From Ricordea florida (Eukaryota > Cnidaria > Anthozoa > Corallimorpharia > Ricordeidae), in the NCBI GenBank assembly GCA_949710005.1, contig OX453281.1, positions 29,506,339-29,570,338 of the forward strand: a stretch of DNA of 64,000 bases, in the 5' to 3' direction. A model generated the notes under the pieces. The model was not told the origin of the DNA, did not search any database, and saw nothing but the letters and a program-made list of their open reading frames with translations. The position numbers and the translations under genes are program-made. Position 1 is the stretch's first letter; each line of letters begins with the position of its first letter. Of this stretch, positions 34,226 to 45,873 are shown piece after piece.

Positions 34226-35220
34226 TGTTGTTTCTATCAGAACGCATACCGGTAGGAGGTCTATCCCTGAGAGATGCCCGTGTACTTGATTGAGTTGATT
34301 CACGTACTTGTAACTTTCTAATTGGGGATCACTAACGCCCCACATACCCCTTTAAAACCGTGAAGAAATGTCTTTTTACTGAAAAAGATTGCACATGGCA
34401 ATACGGTAGTCCATTGTCCGGTTTCTGGTCGACAGTTGCATCGTCCTGTATACTAACTTTGACAGTACATATTATATTTTGTGTCAAATTATTCAGTTAG
34501 CCTCAACTCTTTCTTCTTCAGTGTTCTCCGTTTAACATCAATGAATCATAAATGAGTCATTAAGCTTTCTCAGCAGCCGGTTAAACGAATTCAATTTAAA
34601 AGCCATGGTACGTGTGCTAATTATGAGAAAACGGGGAACAGGAGAGAGAAGGTTCTTGAGGGAATGGTGGAAGAAAAGTCTCTGTTTTTACTCGTGGATA
34701 TGCGAAAGCATCCACGAGTATTACGGGGGATTTGTATGCAAATGTTCACTCACTCACTCACTCGCTCACTCGTAACCGGAAGTTCGATTAGTTGGCCAAT
34801 CACTAGGTGGATAATATTTCAGACGAATCACAAGACAGGTTAAAGAGTTGTGGCACGCGTGCCCTGACTGATCGGCGTGCCGCCATTGCTGGTTCATATC
34901 TGTCTTTGACCTATAGCTTCTCGCTGCATTTTCTATCATTTGAAGCAAGAGTCCAAAGTATTGAGAAATGGTATTGTTCCAAGGTGAACCAAGGGATTCT
35001 CAAGAAGTGCACATTAGTGCAACTAGAAGCTCTATGAAGCGTTTACTCGGGCCGTTCTCACGTCTTGGAACAAACTTGAAATGTGTTCACTTGACGACGT
35101 GGCCGCCGGTTCCGCGACGGCAAAGAAACCTACCAGACTGTATTTTGTATGTGCAATTCTTGTCGACGTCGTGTTCTCAACTTAATTCTCTGAAAACCTT
35201 CGAAGGGAACGGAAGCCGGA
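34226..35220. other. Non-coding stretch with a hairpin and CACT simple repeat
   Basis: No gene supported. A CTCGTGGATATGCGAAAGCA hairpin (34691-34720) is followed by (CACT)n at 34746-34770. A reversed relative occurs at 56609-56715. Confidence 0.55.
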
Positions 35221-35299
35221 ATGATTTCCGCACAGGTCCCTACTTCATTATGCATGCTTTAGTTGAATTGTCTTGGGAAGTGCGCGTGCAAACTTGGGG
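35221..35299. repeat. Fragment of a TTTCCGCACAG MITE
   Basis: GATTTCCGCACAGGTCC, GCATGC and GTGCGCGTGCAAAC match the two ends of the MITE at 38845-38985. Confidence 0.65.
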
Positions 35300-35383
35300 C
35301 AACGGCGACGTCTACAAACGAGCGAGTCTGGGTAAGAGGGCGCCGTCGTTCCCGCCAAAATCCAAACTTAAGCTAAGAGGTGT

Positions 35384-35836
35384 TTATGCAACGGCAACCC
35401 TTTCGAAACCTGTCTCGAAAGCTTGAGAAAACCTCTGTAAAGATGTCTTTTTGTGAAACAAGAGAGATGCTTTCTTTTTGATTTCTTCAGCTGCCTCTTT
35501 ATCACCTGTCTTTTTCTTGTCTTTGGCGGAAAAGCAATCTTCTTTCTGACATAACACTTCTATGAGAGCATCCTTTTCGGATAACTCACAATCAATTCCA
35601 CTGGCTTGTAGCTCTTCTTGTTGCATGCGTTTAAACTTGGCCTGAAGCAGATTCCATCGGTCCCTGACTCCTCTCTTGTCCTTTATCATAAATTTTGGAT
35701 TATCGGGTTTGTTCAATCTTTCCTGGATTGACTCCCAGATTTTGCCACGGTCTGGACTGCCTTTCTTGAACTGAAACGATTCGCTAGCAATCATTTCACG
35801 CAACAGGAGAATGTCATGGTTATCTGTCCATTCCAT
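35384..35836 (-). CDS. Myb/SANT-like DNA-binding domain ORF
   Basis: 150 residues from ATG 35836; an in-frame ATG at 35923 adds 29 poorly conserved-looking residues. The N-terminal part, MEWTDNHDILLLREMI, GKIWESIQERLN, KRGVRDRWNLLQAKFKRM, has the spaced Trp residues of a Myb/SANT-like trihelix, followed by an acidic and Lys-rich tail. ORFs of this type are abundant in cnidarian genomes and often belong to Harbinger-type transposons (family knowledge). No transposase was found beside it, so it may be a solitary remnant or one exon of a larger gene. The last dozen codons look like repeat sequence. Confidence 0.5.
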   Translation of the reverse strand: MEWTDNHDILLLREMIASESFQFKKGSPDRGKIWESIQERLNKPDNPKFMIKDKRGVRDRWNLLQAKFKRMQQEELQASGIDCELSEKDALIEVLCQKEDCFSAKDKKKTGDKEAAEEIKKKASLLFHKKTSLQRFSQAFETGFERVAVA

Positions 35837-35923
35837 TACAGGTTGTTTTGGGGTAGCTATCTTTACGCTAGAGGCTAAAAAGTTCAGAAAATGACTGTAA
35901 GTACTTAATAGTCGCTCGTACAA

Positions 35924-38250
35924 ACACCAAAACGATAGAATAATATTTTAAGTATTACTAAGTACAAAAAATTGCAGGCAAAATGATATAAAAGTACGAA
36001 AATCATAAAAGAGAAACCCACGTTTTACAGGCGACGTCAAAATAAGCAAAAGAAAGTTGGCGCAGACTCGCGACCGCTGACCTTGTCGGCGGGAAACGTG
36101 GATCGGAAGTAAACTTGACTTCCGGTTGCCGTCGCCCCGTAGAAAACAGGGAACTTAAGCACCAGACTGTCCATGCTCCATATAAGGTTGCAACGTTTAC
36201 CCACAACTGCGTGAACCACCGTAGGATGAACCACCGTGGGATGAACCACTAACCACCGTCAGATGTACTAAAGGACTGGGCCGCTAACACTTGCATGCCT
36301 ATTAATGTTTTCACAAATAAAGAATAACAAATCTTGTGTTAATTGAAAGTATTTAAAGCCGGATGCCCGAACACTGCTAAAAAATTTGGACGTACCTCGT
36401 TTTACGTGAGAGTGGGCTCTATCTTTGATAGTCCGCTAGAAGCAAACATTTTATCCTTGTTAGTTGCGACAAGTTAGCTACGATTTGGAAAAGGAAAGAT
36501 TTCCTCCTGTTTTAAACAAAGAGCCGGGGGATGGCGGTAAGTATATTTGTCCTGTTTTAACAATGTAGCTCTGATAAATTGAAGCCTGTTTATTCTCGGT
36601 TTTCATGTAACGTAATAACATTTCAAAATAGGAAATTGCCAATCCTTTTGAATTTTTAGCTTTATCAGATAAAAGACCTTCTGTAAACTCGTCGATTTAC
36701 AAATATTTAGCTCGATAGATTTCTTCGTTTTGTAATAGCGTGCGCATGAATTTCAAGCTTTCGCCTTGCGTGACATGAAATGTCTGTCCGAAAAGCCTGT
36801 TTCGTAGGTGAAAAGATGACTTTTCTTGAAAGGTTTTTGCTTTTGGAAGAGCTCTTGCATTTAACCAAGTGTTACCTTGAGTGTATACAGTCACTCGAGT
36901 GATAAGGTATCGATTTTATGGCAAAACTCAACAACAGCTGTTTTTAACACGTTACTGCCGCCATATTTGTGCCCCTTGACGGGGCACAAACATGGCGTCT
37001 CCATACAAAGCTCTATCAATTTGGTTGAAACATTTAAACGAATATTTCATGCATGAAAAACTACACAGATCTAATTCTTTGCAAGGCTTTTTACATGGTA
37101 GAAATCTATCATATGCCAGATTCTTGAGTTCGTCTGTTGAGTGTTTTCGATTTTATTTTTTATCACGTGCCATGTGAAAACCACCAATTGTGTAAACCTC
37201 ACGCGAAAGATAATCCAACGTTTGCCCAATGTAAAATAAAAACGTTTCAAGAATACCTATGCCCCTATACTTGACAGCACCTTGTGAATAAAAAGTGTTA
37301 GTTTGGATATTTCGGCAACATTTAATAAACTTTCTCCATTTCGACGAGACCTTGATCTTGAATAACATCTATACATACATTTTTCGAACAATGGCATAAG
37401 TAAAGGTTATTCTTAAGGTCAGATAAACTAATTAGCTCTGTTGTCATCATGTGTCACGACATCAGAAATTTAATATAGCATTATTGCAGAAATAAAAAAA
37501 CATGTTTCAGATGTTTTTCCTATGTGTTTTGTGTATTGGTTCTATCTTATCTTATGCTTGGAGATAAACGTGAATATATAAAAAAAGCGTCACAGCTGAG
37601 CATTTGATTAAAAGGCCTAGTTTATACGTCGCAATATCGTGGAATTTAATTCAGACGAATTTAATTCAAGGTCTCTTAATCATTTAATTCAGACGAATTT
37701 AATTCACGATCCCTTAAGCAAATAAGTTCTACGATAGTGCGACGTTTAAATCGACGTTTACATTCTGTGTCTTTACGCTGTATTCATGTTTGATGGTAGA
37801 TTATTACACGTTTACTGATGTAATTTCAGCAAAGCCGTTTCCGAATGTGTCGTCATGACAATGGCGTCAAGATGAAAGCTATTTTTAAAATTGCACAGGC
37901 ACTGAGCTTTTGTTTATTCATGGCCACTCAAGTGTTTATCTTCTATTGAGACATTTCGTTCGCTTAATTAATGCAACTTACACTTTCTGTTCGTCCCTGT
38001 GTTCTCATATTCTACTCAATTTTTAAATTTCGTTTCGGACTTGCAAATAGCCCTGATGAAAAGGAATCCATGTACTTGTTTTTGTCTCCTATCATCAAAA
38101 CGCTTTGAATAATTAAGCTACCATAATAGAGATGGAGGTCAGCGCGCTATTTTTCCTCACCTGGAAATTTCACTATCTCAGTTCCTTTTCTTTTCAGCTC
38201 TTTTGTGGCAAGTAGGTAACTTTCCCTTCTATGGCTCATCACAGAGCGAT
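35924..38250. other. Non-coding stretch with short repeats
   Basis: No gene supported. It contains three copies of a GGATGAACCACCGTG unit (36208-36252), a hairpin GTGCCCC-TTGAC-GGGGCAC (36967-36989) and two copies of TTTAATTCAGACGAATTTAA (about 37645-37715). Confidence 0.55.
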
Positions 38251-38430
38251 TCATTCCACGGTGGTTCATCCCACGGTGGTTCATCCCACGGTGGTTCATG
38301 TCACGGTGGTTTATGTCACGGTGATTCATCCCACGGTGGTTCATGCCACAGTGGTTCATGTCATGGTGGTTCATGCCACAGTGGACCATGTCATGGTGGT
38401 TCATGTCATGGTGGTTCATCCCACGGGGGT
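38251..38430 (+). repeat. 15-bp minisatellite, about 12 copies
   Basis: Unit GGTTCATCCCACGGT with variants (CATGTCACGGTGGTT). A short inverted block of the same unit lies at 36208-36252; flanks of both blocks share GTGGGTAA(A)CGTT, so they may be the ends of one element of about 2.3 kb. Confidence 0.9.
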
Positions 38431-38699
38431 CACGCTATGGTGGGTAACGTTCCAAACCCAGCTCCCAACTGTCAGCGAGGGCACCATTTTTGGCATAGAT
38501 TACCCATGATCCACTTTGGTAAATAACTATTTTTCAACGTGACTACAATATGATCAGTCACGAGACACAGGATTCACTTTATTTCGTTATGGAATCCTTC
38601 AATTCCACGGAAAAAGACATTGTAGACGGTCATATCCGTAGGTATCCAACTTTTAAAGTGTTAAACTAAATGTACAATATACAATGTGAAAGTAGCAGT

Positions 38700-39379
38700 A
38701 AAATTTACGAAGTGTCTCCGTGTCCGACAGTCGGCTGAGGTTACAAGGAAACTCCGTGTCCGACAGTCGATAAATTTCTCAAAATTACAGCAAATGTATA
38801 TAGTCCTTTACAACTTAAACATAATAGTATTAATAAGAAGGTCCGGTAAGATTTCCGCACAGGTCCGTACTCATGCATGCTGTAGCCGTACGGTTTCGTT
38901 CTCAGAAATGTTTGCACGCGCACTCCTAAAGACAATTCAACTACAGCATGCATAATGAAGTAGGGAACTGTGCGGAAATCTTACCGAAGGTCCAGTTGCA
39001 CAAGATGACCGCCACAAATCTTCATGTAAAATTATCTAGCAGAGCCCGGCACTCCATAGCGAAGTTGAAATCTACTGGGGACTTAGAAAATTTTCACTTT
39101 TTAAAGTTATGCGTCCGACTGTTCCAGTAAAGAGTGAATTTTTGGAGTCCCATGTAGATTTCAACTTCGCTATAGAATGCCGGGCTCTTCTAGACAACTT
39201 ACATGAAGATTTGTGGCGGTCATCTTGTGCAACTGGACCTTCTTATTAATACTATTATGTTTAAGTTGGAAAGGACTATTTACATCTGCTGTAATTTTGA
39301 GGAATTTATCGGCTGTCGGACACGGAGTTTCCTTGTAACCTAAGCCGACTGTCAGACACGGAGACACTTCGTAAAATTT
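38700..39379. mobile_element. Foldback element with arms of about 250 bp
   Basis: The left arm (38700-38844 plus 38994-39090) is the inverted complement of the right arm (about 39150-39379); landmarks are GTGTCCGACAGTCGG, TACTATTATGTTTAAG and AAGATGACCGCCACAAATC. The left arm is split by a younger MITE. The unpaired centre is about 60 bp. Confidence 0.9.
38845..38985. mobile_element. 141-bp hAT-like MITE with perfect 8-bp duplication
   Basis: TIRs are GGTAAGATTTCCGCACAG and its inverse; GAAGGTCC is duplicated at 38837-38844 and 38986-38993. Inserted in the left arm of the foldback. Confidence 0.88.
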
Positions 39380-40106
39380 GATTGTTGCCCGACGAGACAT
39401 ACAACATAGGGCACTTTATTTCCAGCGATACGGTATGCTTATTACTGTCTGGATGTTCTGCAATTGAGTCGGGAAATAGTCAGGTACATTTTTCTGGAAT
39501 AATTAACAATTATCCGTCGAAGGCCAAGTGATTATCGGTGAATATTCACCGAGACGAAGTCGAGGTAATAATAATAAAAATAATAATAATAATAATAACT
39601 TTATTTGAGTGTCTAGTCTTCTAGCTAGCCTTAAGCTTACTAATCGGGGACACTGTTAAAATTAAAATATAAGTATAAAAACGATTTTTGTCTATTTACA
39701 TTAAATTATACTACATTTTCGCACACTCTTTGTTTTTACATCTAATTTCTACAGTTGATATGCACCGATAATCACTGAGCCTGAGGCGAATAATGGTTTT
39801 AGTATAAATACACAAGTGATAATTTCATGAAGAGAAAAGGAAAGAAAAAGCATTGTACAACACGAAAAAATTTTATTTCATCAAAAGCGCGCGGACGACT
39901 GACATCCATTTTGATCGTCGAGGTGATTATCGGCTAATAGGGACCTTTAGCAAGGACAACGTCGACGAGAACGAGAACGCCAAAAAAAAAAAAACAATGG
40001 CATAATTAGCAAAAACAATGGCTCTGCACGCCCCGCACGTGCCTTTTGCATTTTGGTACAATTCGTTGCCTTTCTCTCCAAAATAACGACGTGAAATGAC
40101 CAAATT
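39380..40106. other. Non-coding stretch with AAT microsatellite
   Basis: No gene supported. (AAT)n-type repeat at 39567-39599; TTTTCTGGAATAATTA at about 39489 resembles the outer end of the TIR at 41643. Confidence 0.5.
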
Positions 40107-40482
40107 TAATATTTAATCTTCATTCAATGTACTAAATCCATGCGCGTGATTGGCTAAACTCAATCACGTGATTTGTGATACGTCACGTCATCACCTAGTA
40201 ACCGTGCACTAATGAGAATACATCATGCCATCACACAACGGCTGGCATCAAAATGGCAAGTTTTGTATTTCATTGAACTCAGATTGAATATTAAAAGGGT
40301 TAGAGACTTGAAATTCGTGGTTTGTTTGCAAATACACGCACGCGCTGGCTGTAAAATGAACTCGAAATTGTCAATACTGCACGAAGCGAAGCTGAGTGCA
40401 GTATTGACAATTTCTCGTTCATTTTACAGCCAGCGCGTTCGTGTATTTGTAAACAAACCACTCATTTCAGTCTCTAACCCGT
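40107..40482. repeat. Dispersed repeat with foldback end
   Basis: The last 190 bp form a palindrome around GCACGAAGCGAAGCTGAGTG. The whole segment is repeated in inverse orientation at 53364-53676. Confidence 0.85.
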
Positions 40483-40814
40483 AATTAAAGTTCTATGGAG
40501 GACGTGAGCACAAGCAGAGAAATGTTCAGTTTACTCGGAAGACATCAACGCCGTTCATGCAAGTTAAATTCCTGGACAGTTGGCATGAGTTTCACAAGGA
40601 TGTGTTGGAATAATTGCAATTTCATTGCAGTAATGCGAATTTATGTTTTTCGTAGTCATTCTCGTTGATGTCTGCGTCGTCCTTGCTAAAGGTCCCTAGT
40701 AATCCGGGATAGCGAACCAATCAGAGCGCGCGATTTTATATAATCACCTGAGTATTTATAATAATAATGCTTAATTTTTGTTTCCTAATCCACCCGAATC
40801 CATAACCCATAAAT

Positions 40815-40992
40815 AGCCCATTTCCGAGTTGCTGCATGCCTCAGTTTCATAGCGAGTCCAGGTGCAAGACCATTCAAATGGAAATGATAGAGTATTCTTA
40901 TGCAAATTAAACTCATTTCCATTTGAATGGTCTTGCACCTGGACTCGCTATGAAACTGAGGCATGTAGCAACTGGGAAATGGGCTATTCCCG
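40815..40992. repeat. Foldback repeat
   Basis: Arms CCCATTTCCGAGTTGCTGCA...CATTTGAATGGTC and their inverse, separated by about 30 bp. Confidence 0.9.
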
Positions 40993-41642
40993 GTAAGTTT
41001 TTCGTACCTAACCCCCCTGTGTGAATTTTTGAATTTTTTCTTGGTAAATCAAAGGCTCCTTCGAGCTACCTCATGGTATGTGGTAATTATTCCATGAAGT
41101 GCTGTCCTTTCCCCAGACCGTGAAGTGTTCATTCCGAATAGTTCGTTTTGTTCACTCTTGCTACGACTGATCGATTACTCGTCGTCCAAATTGGAGACAT
41201 CGTCACTTTTAAGACTTTAAAACCCATTTCTTTCCCATCGAGCATTCTTGAACACATTTCCAGTTCGTTCGCGAGATCTTCAAAAGTGTATTTTGATCAA
41301 AGATGGAGCGAAAGGAACGAAAACCCGCCTTGACAATCTTTGCGTTCGGCTAAACACAACAGATGCCATTCTGTAAACATGTGCTGCCGCTTTGTCTCAC
41401 CCCCTCCCCCCACATATGTGAACATAAAACAATTGCACGACTTTGTGGACAAAACTAAACCTAGTAGGGGAGATAGGGGAGAACCTGTTTAATTCACATT
41501 TAATGCGGATTTAATGCATAAATTAATTGTCTAACGGGAATGGAGTGACAAATCCAACCATTACTATACCTCATGGCATGACATACATACCATGAGGTAA
41601 AAATGAGACAAAAACCGATAAGCTGGTTAGCTCTGGGGAACA

Positions 41643-42238
41643 ATTTTTCTGGAATAATTATGCTTAATTTTAATTTAATTATCCACCATAAACCACAACC
41701 TAAATTCCTGCTCAAAAATGAGGTTAAAACCGAAAACTGGGTAGTAATGGATAACCTAAAAGTGGATAGCGGCGGATAAAAGCAAACTGGCTCGCAATGG
41801 ATAACTGAAAAGTGGATAGCGGTGGATTACGGCAAACCGGATAGCTATGGATAAAGGCAAACTGGATAGCGATGAATAACCGGAAAATGGATAGCGGTGG
41901 ATTAGGGCAAAGTTGTTAGCGGCGGATTAGGGCAAACTGGATAGTAATGGATTGGGACAAAGTGGATAAAACAAAAATGGACAGCGCTGGATTATAATTA
42001 AGGCAAAGTGGATAGCAATGGATAACCGAAAACTGGATAGCGGCGGATTACGGCAAACTGGATCGCAATGGGTAACCGAAAAGTGGATAGCGGTGGATTA
42101 CGGCAAACTGGATAGCGGTGGATTAGGGCAAAGTGGATAGCGATGGATTACGGCAAACTGGATAGCGATGGATTAGGGCAAAGTGGATAGCGATGGATCA
42201 GGGCAAACTAAAAAGGCCTTCAATTTATTTACTTATAC
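41643..42238. repeat. Left TIR of the second Polinton, with minisatellite
   Basis: Starts TTTTTCTGGAATAATTATGC. After about 90 unique bases come degenerate 25-bp units (GGATAGCGATGGATTAGGGC plus AAACT), ending AAAAAGGCCTTCAATTTATT. The inverse order is found at 52215-53254. Confidence 0.85.
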
Positions 42239-42318
42239 AAATCTACTACCAATATACTATTATACCAAAACCTATTACCAATATACTACTATTATATCAT
42301 ACTAAATCTTAATACTAA

Positions 42319-42448
42319 GAGGCCGTTTACATGGAGGAGGGTGCCTCGGGAGGATAGGGGCACCCTATGTAGTAGGGTTTCCCTTCTCTTTTGTTTTATG
42401 CGATTCGTTCTACATGCGAGGTTCTACATTTACTCTGTCTAACGCCAG

Positions 42449-42515
<67 letters not shown>

Positions 42516-42556
42516 ATGGAGACCCCTTGGGAGTGAAAGGGTTAAAAACTATCTCC

Positions 42557-42602
<46 letters not shown>

Positions 42603-42643
42603 ATGGAGACCCCTTGGGAGTGAAAGGGTTAAAAACTATCTCC

Positions 42644-42689
<46 letters not shown>

Positions 42690-42730
42690 ATGGAGACCCC
42701 TTGGGAGTGAAAGGGTTAAAAACTATCTCC

Positions 42731-42776
<46 letters not shown>

Positions 42777-42817
42777 ATGGAGACCCCTTGGGAGTGAAAG
42801 GGTTAAAAACTATCTCC

Positions 42818-42863
<46 letters not shown>

Positions 42864-42904
42864 ATGGAGACCCCTTGGGAGTGAAAGGGTTAAAAACTAT
42901 CTCC

Positions 42905-42950
<46 letters not shown>

Positions 42951-42991
42951 ATGGAGACCCCTTGGGAGTGAAAGGGTTAAAAACTATCTCC

Positions 42992-43037
<46 letters not shown>

Positions 43038-43078
43038 ATGGAGACCCCTTGGGAGTGAAAGGGTTAAAAACTATCTCC

Positions 43079-43149
<71 letters not shown>

Positions 43150-43190
43150 ATGGAGACCCCTTGGGAGTGAAAGGGTTAAAAACTATCTCC

Positions 43191-43236
<46 letters not shown>

Positions 43237-43277
43237 ATGGAGACCCCTTGGGAGTGAAAGGGTTAAAAACTATCTCC

Positions 43278-43323
<46 letters not shown>

Positions 43324-43364
43324 ATGGAGACCCCTTGGGAGTGAAAGGGTTAAAAACTATCTCC

Positions 43365-43410
<46 letters not shown>

Positions 43411-43451
43411 ATGGAGACCCCTTGGGAGTGAAAGGGTTAAAAACTATCTCC

Positions 43452-43497
<46 letters not shown>

Positions 43498-43538
43498 ATG
43501 GAGACCCCTTGGGAGTGAAAGGGTTAAAAACTATCTCC

Positions 43539-43609
<71 letters not shown>

Positions 43610-43679
43610 ATGGAGACCCCTTGGGAGTGAAAGGGTTAAAAACTATCTCCCTTATAGATTTTACTCTGTCTAACGCCAG

Positions 43680-43721
<42 letters not shown>

Positions 43722-43762
43722 ATGGAGACCCCTTGGGAGTGAAAGGGTTAAAAACTATCTCC

Positions 43763-43808
<46 letters not shown>

Positions 43809-43849
43809 ATGGAGACCCCTTGGGAGTGAAAGGGTTAAAAACTATCTCC

Positions 43850-43895
<46 letters not shown>

Positions 43896-43936
43896 ATGGA
43901 GACCCCTTGGGAGTGAAAGGGTTAAAAACTATCTCC

Positions 43937-43982
<46 letters not shown>

Positions 43983-44023
43983 ATGGAGACCCCTTGGGAG
44001 TGAAAGGGTTAAAAACTATCTCC

Positions 44024-44069
<46 letters not shown>

Positions 44070-44645
44070 ATGGAGACCCCTTGGGAGTGAAAGGGTTAAA
44101 GGTAAGGTGTCCCTAGGGCTTAGGGTTAACTCTTGTTGACATGAGCCCATGTAAAACCAAACGGTAGGGCTGGCTCGGGGGCCTAGGGCTATGTCTTGTT
44201 ATGATCAGGCCGATGTTTGGAGCCCATTCGTCGATCAGTGTCAAAAAAACTCCTCGATCAAATCGAAAATTATTTTTCCACTATTCGTTATTATACCGTT
44301 GAATAGACTTGAGGTATCACGGCTCTTCTTAACTATGTTTTCACCAAACTCGGCGGCAGGATTGTCTCGGAGCGTTTCAAAGTCGTGTCACGCAACCATT
44401 CTCGAGAATTAAATATGTCGAGATCAATTCACTTAACTGAAAAGCGGCGGCTAAGGACGACAGAGTGACAAGAATTGCGTTTGCCACCAAAATTTGTGTG
44501 TGATCCGCCATTTTGTCTTGTTTACTTAGCTCTTGGCCCTAGGGAGGGTGCCCCTACCTTTCATGTAGAACCGCACTATCTTTTACCCTACTAGGTAGGG
44601 TGCCCCTATCCCCCCGAGGCACCCTCTTTCCATGTAAACAGGCCT
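42319..44645. mobile_element. TIR element carrying an 87-bp satellite
   Basis: Ends of about 58 bp, starting AGGCCGTTTACATGGAGGAG, recur inverted at 44588-44645 (with GGGTGCCTCGG and GGGGCACCCTA). The interior is mostly the 87-bp array; no transposase seen. Confidence 0.8.
42425..44102. repeat. 87-bp tandem array, 18 near-identical copies
   Basis: Unit includes GACCCCTTGGGAGTGAAAGG and TCTGTCTAACGCCAGACGAT. Copies fall in blocks of 7, 5, 1 and 5, separated by a short TTTACTCTGTCTAACGCCAG duplication. Because 87 is 29 codons, the array stays open in one frame; it is not a gene. Confidence 0.95.
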
Positions 44646-44730
44646 TACAAACGTTACACTTTATTCAATGGTTTACAGAAAACTGGGAAAATACCTGAAC
44701 GCATTGCAAGAAGCATATGTTCTAACTCTA

Positions 44731-45873
44731 TTACAGCGATGATCATATTGGCGTGAACACCTAAAATATGTCTGGAATGTTTATTGTGATGTAACCAATC
44801 ACAGACGACATCATCACACCAAAGAAACCACAGGCAACGAACCGTTTCCTATCTGTCACGGAAATTATTTTCATTTTGTTTTAACATTCAGTCTTTTTAC
44901 AAGTAAACAATTGCTTTTCCTTCCTATTTGTTTACAGTATTTGCTATAATAACGAAGAATACAGGTTTGAGCGATTTTGAAATAAATTACAAAGCGACGG
45001 TTTGGCGCGCCAGTTTTTAAACTTTTTGTAACGATCGGATGAAATCGGTAGTTACGCCTGATCGCAAGTTACAATGTTGCAAGGTAAGCCGCTAGAGTTT
45101 TTTGATTTCCATCGCTTCGCAGCTAATGCAGTAAGCGTAAACAATTTTTTGTTAGGTGAGGGAGATTTACTGTTTTGGTGATTTATTTATGTTTTTGTTC
45201 TTTTGCGCGCAAAATGTGCTAATTTGGACTTGAAATCTTCTTGACTAAATCCCCTCATAACTACTAGCTTCCTATAGCATGTAATGCCCCAGATATTAAA
45301 TGCGTAAATGCTTTCAGAGAAAAAGCAAAATTATATTTTGGAAGGAATACCGAAAATTGGACTGTTTACTTTGCGCGATCTGCCAATCATTCTTTGGTCG
45401 GCCGGCGGTCTTTCCAGTTTGCGACCTTGCGATCAACGGACTTCTGCCAGCACAGTAGTTCGAAGGTTCAATCGTTAGTCCACACAAATCGAATCCCCTT
45501 GTTCTACAAAAAATATTAGCAAGGATTATACTATCAGAAACGAAAACACGATTGTTCATTTTTTTATTGTCTTCATGTGATATGTCGTTACATGGAAAGC
45601 TGGTCGCCGTCGCGTCGCGTTGGCTTTTAAAACGCGAACAATGTACTGGATGCGGTCCTCGGCACTGATCTTGGGGAACAGCGGTGTTTTAAATTCCTAA
45701 TAAGGCAGTTTGTATCCTTAAACAAAACGAAAATAATTTGTTCCATGACCGATCGGAAACCGTTCGTTGCTTGTGCTTTCTGTGGTGTGGAGATCTCACC
45801 TGTGATTGGTTGCAACACAATAAACATTCCAGACATATTTTAGGTGTTCACGCCAATATAATCACTGCTGTAA
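44731..45873. mobile_element. TIR element of about 1.1 kb
   Basis: TTACAGCGATGATCATATTG...ATGTCTGGAATGTTTATT at the left is the inverse of the right end (45765-45873); arms of about 110 bp. No transposase. Confidence 0.8.

Noticed and set aside
34968..35426. 152-aa plus-strand ORF
   Set aside because: Overlaps a MITE fragment and the reverse strand of the Myb/SANT-like ORF; no conserved pattern.
38203..38526. Ser/Gly/His-rich protein
   Set aside because: Translation of a 15-bp minisatellite.
42527..44116. Three long plus-strand ORFs with 29-residue repeats
   Set aside because: An 87-bp satellite has no stop in this frame; openness follows from the period, and spacing blocks break it.
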